The translations under genes were made by a program, and so were the position numbers. Below, piece by piece: positions 5,561 to 9,323 of a stretch of DNA of 9,323 nt. Positions within the stretch are counted from its first letter, which is position 1, and each line of letters starts with the position of its first letter. The notes beneath the pieces were generated by a model. That model was not told the DNA's origin. It was given only the letters and a program-made list of their open reading frames with translations, and searched no databases. The stretch is from Nostoc cf. edaphicum LEGE 07299. GTDB lineage: Bacteria > Cyanobacteriota > Cyanobacteriia > Cyanobacteriales > Nostocaceae. The stretch spans positions 1 to 9,323 of the forward strand of contig NZ_JADEXF010000068.1 in NCBI RefSeq assembly GCF_015207245.1, written 5' to 3'.

Positions 5561-5884
5561 ATGAAATTTATTGGCATTGATTTAGGGTGGAAATCTCAAC
5601 CAAGTGGACTATGCTGCTTAGAATGGATAAATGGACAACTGCAACTACTCGATCTAGACCGCAAAGAAGCTATTGCAGACATCCTCACCTGGATCGATCG
5701 CAGCGTCCAACCAGATGAGCCAGCTATCATCGCTGTAGATGCGCCTACCCTCATACCAAATGCTACCGGGAGTCGTCTCCCCGACAAACTTAGCCACAAG
5801 CACTTTGGCAAATATCATGCGGGATGCTGTATTTATAGCTTAGAACAGTTATTAGATATTAATTATCTAACTGAAAATATGTAA
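5561..5884 (+). pseudogene. Truncated DUF429 gene (N-terminal part only)
   Basis: The start is placed at the second ATG (5561), giving MKFIGIDLGW, the family's usual N-terminus; an ATG at 5555 adds two residues. The protein then has SGLCCLEW, the AIIAVDAPTLIPNATGSRLPDK segment of DUF429, an RNase H-like fold predicted to act on nucleic acid or nucleotides (function unproven), and GKYHAGC. Right after HAGC the sequence stops resembling the family, which normally continues YPAN and runs to ~250 residues or more. Here an unrelated tail of ~18 residues ends at TAA 5882-5884. About half the domain is missing, probably by a 3' deletion near 5827. A terminator follows four bases after the stop. Confidence 0.72.
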
Positions 5885-5887
5885 TAT

Positions 5888-5924
5888 AAAAGGCGTTGCT
5901 AAACTTAAGTCAGCAACGCCTTTT
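5888..5924. terminator. Bidirectional rho-independent terminator
   Basis: AAAAGGCGTTGCT (5888-5900) and AGCAACGCCTTTT (5912-5924) form a perfect 13-base-pair stem with an 11-base loop (AAACTTAAGTC). The outer A-T pairs supply a T-run on either strand. It lies just after the DUF429 stop (+) and 30 bases beyond the glgP stop (-), so it should end both converging transcripts. Confidence 0.88.
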
Positions 5925-5953
5925 CTTGAGTATTCAGTAACTACTCGTTACTC

Positions 5954-8518
5954 TTATTCTGCCCAAGCAATCAACCTTGGTTCATAAGGATTAGCCAGGT
6001 GTGGATTTTTTGGCAATACACGCAAAGACAAACCTTGTAAACCAGAAGCGGTATAGATGATATTACCAGTGTAAATACTCAATTGCTGTCCATCTTCGCC
6101 TTGGTAATCCATCACTACTGGTACAGCGTTGACAATATCACCATTGGCATCGATCGCACCTTGATATAGCTCCACCTGCACATCATCATTGGTCAAAGTC
6201 GCCAAGTCAACCTTGGCTTTGACAGCAACGGTTTGGTTAACCTCAATGTCTGAAGCTGCCGATACGTCAACATCTTTGATTTTGATGTTGAACCAGTGTT
6301 CGCTCAGTTTTTCTTTCCAAGCGGCTAGTTCTTTGGCTGGGCCATAGCTATCAACAGTCAGGGTATGATAGCGATCGCTGGCTGGGAAATAAGCCCTTTG
6401 TGCATATTCTCCGACCATCCGCGCTGTGTTAAAGAAGGGACAATTCAACCGAATTGCATCCTTCATTTTGGCAACCCACGGACGGGGCAAACCATCAGTA
6501 TCCCGATGTTCATAAAATAGCGGTACAACTTCCTTCTCTAACAACTCGTAGAGAGCATTTGCTTCTACTTCATCTTGGTAGTTAGGATCGTCGTAATTCT
6601 CTCCATGTCCAATCGCCCAGCCCGTGCGAACGTAATCAGCTTCATCCCACCAGCCATCTAGTACGCTTAAATTTGGCAATCCATTCATAGCGGCTTTCAT
6701 ACCACTGGTACCAGAAGCTTCCCGTGGACGACGCGGTGTATTCAACCAGATATCGCAACCCGCAACCATCAACCGGGAGATGTGAATGTCGTAATTAGGA
6801 ACAAACACTACTTGTTTTTCTAAATGCTGTTCGCGGATAAAGTGATTGATCTCGCGGATCAGTTCTTTACCAGGAATATCCTTGGGATGTGCCTTACCAG
6901 CAATCACAAATTGCACTTTCCGGTCTTTGTTAGCCAGCAGAAGCCGCTTAATGCGATCCAAATCGCGCATCCAGAGGGTGGCGCGTTTGTAGGTGGCAAA
7001 GCGGCGAGCAAAGCCAATGGTGAAAGCGTAAGGATCTAAAACTTCTTGGGCTTGGACAATTTCGGAAGCGGAAGCGCCGCGATCGGTCAAATGCTTGACT
7101 AAATGCTCCCGCACATACAAAATCATATCCAAACGGCAGCGTTCGTGATTGCGCCACAATTCCTCATCGGGTATGGCGTCCATCCGCTCCCACAATGGGC
7201 TATCTGGTGGTGCTGATGACCAATTTGGGCCGAGGTAGCGATCGTACAATTCTTGAGTCGATTTCGCCACACAACTCCGAGCATGGACACCGTTGGTAAT
7301 TGCTGCGATCGGCACTTCTTCTACTGGCACTTTCTGCCATAACCCCTGAAACATTTGCCGCGACACCACACCGTGGAGTTGTGCGACACCGTTAGAAAAT
7401 GTTGCCATTTTCAGCGCCAGCACCGCCATACTGAAAGGCCCAGATAAATCGCCTGTATTTTCACGCCCCAGTCCTAAAAATTGCTCTTTGGGCAACCCAA
7501 ATATCTCTGCGTAATATCCCAAGTAGTGCAGCATTTTCTCAGGAGCGAACAAGTCAATTCCTGCCGGGACTGGCGTGTGGGTAGTAAAGATATTACTGGA
7601 AGCCACTACCTGTCTAGCTTGGACATAATTCAGTCCCTCTTCCTGAATCAGCAAGCGGATGCGTTCTAGGGCAGAGAAGGCGGCGTGACCTTCATTCATG
7701 TGGTAAGCGGTGACTTTCAGCCCCAAAGCTTTGAGCATTTGCACACCACCGATCCCTAGCATGATTTCCTGGTGGATACGCATATCGATGTCGCCACCGT
7801 ACAGCTGATCTGTGATGTCGTGGTCGTAAGTGTTGTTGGGTTCAATATTGGTGTCCATCAAATACAGGGGAACCGTTCCTACCTGTACGCGCCAAACTCT
7901 GGCATACACCTTGCGCCCTGGATAATCTACCGCAATCCGCAGTTCTGAACCATCGGGATTGCGCTCTAAATGCAAGGGCATATTGTAGAAATCGTTGAGC
8001 AGGTAGCGTTCTTGCTGCCAGCCATCAGCATTGAGATACTGGGCAAAGTAGCCTTGCTGGTAGAGTAAACCTACACCTACAAGCGGTAGCCCCAAGTCAC
8101 TGGCAGATTTGAGGTGATCCCCCGCCAGAACGCCCAGACCTCCAGAATAGACGGGCAAACAATCTACAAGTCCAAATTCCGCCGAAAAATAGGCGTAGCA
8201 TTCTTTGGGTTTCTGCTCCCGTTGTTTCTGATACCAGGTGCGCTCTTGCAAATAATCGTCTAACTGACGGTCAGCTCGATCCATTTGCGCTAAAAAGCCT
8301 TCATCTTCGACAACTTCCAGAAGCCGCGATTGAGAGATTGTACCCAACATTAACACCGGGTTATGATGGCTAGACTCCCACAGGTCGGAGTCTAAGCGAC
8401 GAAATAAATCTTTAGTATCAACGTTCCAATCCCAGTGCAAGTTATATGCCAGCCGCCGTAGTGGTTCGAGTCGCGGCGGCAGTGAAGGGGATACGTTAAA
8501 TGTGCGAATTGGCTGCAT
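5954..8518 (-). CDS. glgP: Alpha-glucan (glycogen/maltodextrin) phosphorylase
   Basis: An 854-residue cytoplasmic enzyme of glycosyltransferase family 35 that releases glucose-1-phosphate from alpha-1,4-glucan ends using phosphate and pyridoxal phosphate. It belongs to the DUF3417-bearing branch: an N-terminal LEPLRRLAYNLHWDW domain (~15-110), then CYAYFSAEFGL and SGGLGVLAGDHLKSASDLG (~107-143), AYHMNEGHAAF (~271-281), TTHTPVPAG (~312-320), ITNGVHAR (~407-414), the RRFATYKR phosphate-contact region (~505-512), and the cofactor-lysine motif EASGTSGMKAAMNG (lysine ~608). A beta-rich C-terminal domain (~740-854) completes it, at normal length for cyanobacteria. ATG 8516-8518 gives the family start MQPIRTFNV; an upstream TTG (8534-8536) is less likely. 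A GGAG lies 12 bases before the ATG, a rather long spacing. It is separated from neighbours by a terminator on one side and a 652-base gap on the other. Confidence 0.94.
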   Translation of the reverse strand: MQPIRTFNVSPSLPPRLEPLRRLAYNLHWDWNVDTKDLFRRLDSDLWESSHHNPVLMLGTISQSRLLEVVEDEGFLAQMDRADRQLDDYLQERTWYQKQREQKPKECYAYFSAEFGLVDCLPVYSGGLGVLAGDHLKSASDLGLPLVGVGLLYQQGYFAQYLNADGWQQERYLLNDFYNMPLHLERNPDGSELRIAVDYPGRKVYARVWRVQVGTVPLYLMDTNIEPNNTYDHDITDQLYGGDIDMRIHQEIMLGIGGVQMLKALGLKVTAYHMNEGHAAFSALERIRLLIQEEGLNYVQARQVVASSNIFTTHTPVPAGIDLFAPEKMLHYLGYYAEIFGLPKEQFLGLGRENTGDLSGPFSMAVLALKMATFSNGVAQLHGVVSRQMFQGLWQKVPVEEVPIAAITNGVHARSCVAKSTQELYDRYLGPNWSSAPPDSPLWERMDAIPDEELWRNHERCRLDMILYVREHLVKHLTDRGASASEIVQAQEVLDPYAFTIGFARRFATYKRATLWMRDLDRIKRLLLANKDRKVQFVIAGKAHPKDIPGKELIREINHFIREQHLEKQVVFVPNYDIHISRLMVAGCDIWLNTPRRPREASGTSGMKAAMNGLPNLSVLDGWWDEADYVRTGWAIGHGENYDDPNYQDEVEANALYELLEKEVVPLFYEHRDTDGLPRPWVAKMKDAIRLNCPFFNTARMVGEYAQRAYFPASDRYHTLTVDSYGPAKELAAWKEKLSEHWFNIKIKDVDVSAASDIEVNQTVAVKAKVDLATLTNDDVQVELYQGAIDANGDIVNAVPVVMDYQGEDGQQLSIYTGNIIYTASGLQGLSLRVLPKNPHLANPYEPRLIAWAE

Positions 8519-9170
8519 AAGTTGGCAAAACTCCAAGTTTAGCTATGGTTATTGTTGACTCTCTTTACCAATGTTGCCAATTCTTTATACAGTAGTTTGT
8601 GAAAAAGCGATGACTTTGTTAAGCATTGAGAATTTTTTTTAACCTCGTTGCTAAAGTTTACACCAAGGTGTTTCTAATTCTATGCGTTAGCCTTAGCCAT
8701 GTACTTGGTATATTAAGATTTAATCATTGACTGGTATGTATCACTAAAAAAAATTTAGTTTTGAATAAATAATTTATATTTATTTTAGTATTGCTTCCGG
8801 GGATCAATCGAGAGTCTGGGCTGAGGATGAAAATTCCCCATAGCTGTGTCCAGTAAAGTTAAATTTTTTAATTATTTTTTTATAAAATTGCGCTGTCAAA
8901 GAAGGCAATCCCGATGAAAGGAGTTTCAAAAGCCTTACATGAAAATCTTCTCAAGACTGGGATTTTTACTCAACCTGGCTAACGCCCCGCTATCCATGTA
9001 CAGCACTCTCAAGCCAGGAAGCAGAAGGGAAACCCCATAAATAATTGGATGAAAGCCCTACCAAGCAGTTAATCAAGAAAAGTGATGCCTGGGGCCGGCT
9101 ACACCTACGCTAACTACTTGGTATGAAATATTTGCACTAAACCAGGAAAATAACTTATAAAGGTGTTATT
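8519..9170. other. Long intergenic region upstream of glgP
   Basis: No coding frame is convincing here. The half nearest glgP (8540-8790) is AT-rich, with TATAAA on the - strand (8584-8589) but no matching -35, an ACTAAA/TTTAGT mini-hairpin near 8743-8758, and ACCAAG/CTTGGT arms (8662-8667, 8704-8709). The far half (8795-9120) has many short complementary arms and is listed separately. A weak AT-rich hairpin (9147-9172) lies at the end of the next gene. Confidence 0.6.
8797..9120. ncRNA. Candidate structured RNA region, strand and class unknown
   Basis: Non-coding sequence with an unusual density of complementary arms: GGGGA 8799-8803 with TCCCC 8835-8839; AAGGC 8902-8906 with GCCTT 8932-8936, enclosing GAAA/TTTC; AATCCC 8907-8912 with GGGATT 8959-8964, which crosses the previous stem as a pseudoknot would; CCTGGCT 8974-8980 with AGCCAGG 9012-9018; GGG-AAA-CCC 9027-9035; TTGG 9045-9048 with CCAA 9061-9064. 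It is more GC-rich than the flanking AT-rich DNA. It could be a 5' leader of glgP, a + strand small RNA or a relic of a mobile RNA element. I could not match it to any riboswitch, tmRNA, RNase P RNA or 6S RNA that I can recall. Confidence 0.32.
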
Positions 9171-9172
9171 TT
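9147..9172 (-). terminator. Weak AT-rich hairpin at the end of the right-edge gene
   Basis: AAAATAAC (9147-9154) pairs with GTTATTTT (9165-9172), an 8-base stem with a 10-base loop that overlaps the stop codon of the - strand gene. With few G-C pairs and an interrupted T-run it is at best a weak terminator. Confidence 0.3.
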
Positions 9173-9323
9173 ATGCACCTAGTGAAGGCTGATCTTTAGT
9201 ATTTTTTGTCATTGTCAGAGCTACAGCTGCTGCATAAGCCAGTTCTGCTGCCATTTGATAAGCAAGTTTGATACTTGATGAAGTGTCCTTGGCTTTAGGA
9301 GAGGGGGAAGCTTTTTTTCGGCG
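9171..9323 (-). CDS. C-terminal 50 residues of an unrecognised protein (5' end outside window)
   Basis: The - strand frame is open from the right edge to TAA at 9171-9173. The visible part starts with a basic, Ser/Pro/Lys-rich linker (RRKKASPSPKAKDTSSS), followed by an Ala-rich amphipathic helix (IKLAYQMAAELAYAAAVALTM) and a polar end (KNTKDQPSLGA). The even composition and clean end favour a real gene over a chance frame. The helix could mediate protein contacts; I do not recognise the family. It is on the same strand as glgP but 652 bases upstream, so shared transcription is doubtful. Confidence 0.55.
   Translation of the reverse strand, partial: RRKKASPSPKAKDTSSSIKLAYQMAAELAYAAAVALTMTKNTKDQPSLGA

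Noticed and set aside
6824..7669. Several 60-70 codon frames within glgP
   Set aside because: They are shadows of a well-supported large gene, with no recognisable content.
8519..8536. TTG start for glgP six codons upstream
   Set aside because: The ATG at 8516-8518 gives the expected family N-terminus (MQPIRTFNV), so the TTG extension is unnecessary.
8816..8853. Hammerhead-like CTGAGGA/TGAAA core
   Set aside because: CUGANGA and GAAA are adjacent without the required stem II between them, so a hammerhead fold is not possible.
8791..9112. c-di-AMP (ydaO-type) riboswitch resemblance: CCGGGGATCAAT start and GGCTACACCTACGC end
   Set aside because: The end matches are partial, the conserved GGGTGAATCC-type core is not found, and the spacing is about twice the usual length.
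1..9323. tRNA, rRNA, CRISPR array or transposase
   Set aside because: Looked for on both strands; no cloverleaf, no spaced direct-repeat array and no transposase motif seen.

Overview
The window looks like a piece of a filamentous, heterocyst-type cyanobacterial chromosome (Nostoc/Anabaena relatives). Reasons: HIP1 octamers GCGATCGC (around 3043, 4930 and 6371), a dispersed GTAGGCGTAGCCC-type repeat, TTTGTCA/TTGGTCA heptamer repeats, and protein families typical of that group (DUF4070 radical SAM tail, DUF429, an 854-residue alpha-glucan phosphorylase). The genus is inferred from memory of such genomes, not from a search.

Layout. (1) 1-452 is the 3' end of a B12-binding/radical SAM type gene with a DUF4070-like tail. 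It is followed at 461-649 by an uncapped reading frame that repeats the end of the same domain, apparently a decayed paralogue, and then by a dispersed repeat. (2) 739-2963 is a compact Type II restriction-modification cassette: a DNA cytosine-5 methyltransferase on the + strand, convergent with an HNH restriction endonuclease on the - strand. The endonuclease is translationally coupled (GTGA overlap) to an upstream XRE controller (C) protein. (3) 2983-3075 is a possible 30-residue membrane peptide gene, divergent from the C gene. (4) 3084-3950 and 4150-5409 are two glycosyltransferases on the - strand. (5) 5561-5884 is a DUF429 gene cut short. A strong bidirectional terminator separates it from the - strand phosphorylase glgP (5954-8518). 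(6) 8519-9170 is a 652-base non-coding stretch, AT-rich on the glgP side and hairpin-rich further right. (7) 9171-9323 is the C-terminal end of an unrecognised - strand gene.

The most informative part is the control layer of the restriction-modification cassette. Upstream of the C-R pair lie two tandem 11-base dyads, GACAATGTGTC and GACTATCAGTC (+ strand), separated by 4 bases: the classical double C-box. A third, single box, GACTATATGTC, lies upstream of the methyltransferase and shares 12 of 14 bases with the outer box and its flank. This matches the Esp1396I-type circuit, in which one C protein represses the methyltransferase from a single site and both activates and represses its own operon from a double site. 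The convergent methyltransferase and endonuclease genes overlap by 38 bases. That overlap contains a long palindrome followed by T5, an intrinsic terminator inside coding sequence, which also makes both proteins end in nearly the same peptide (HPxQDD).
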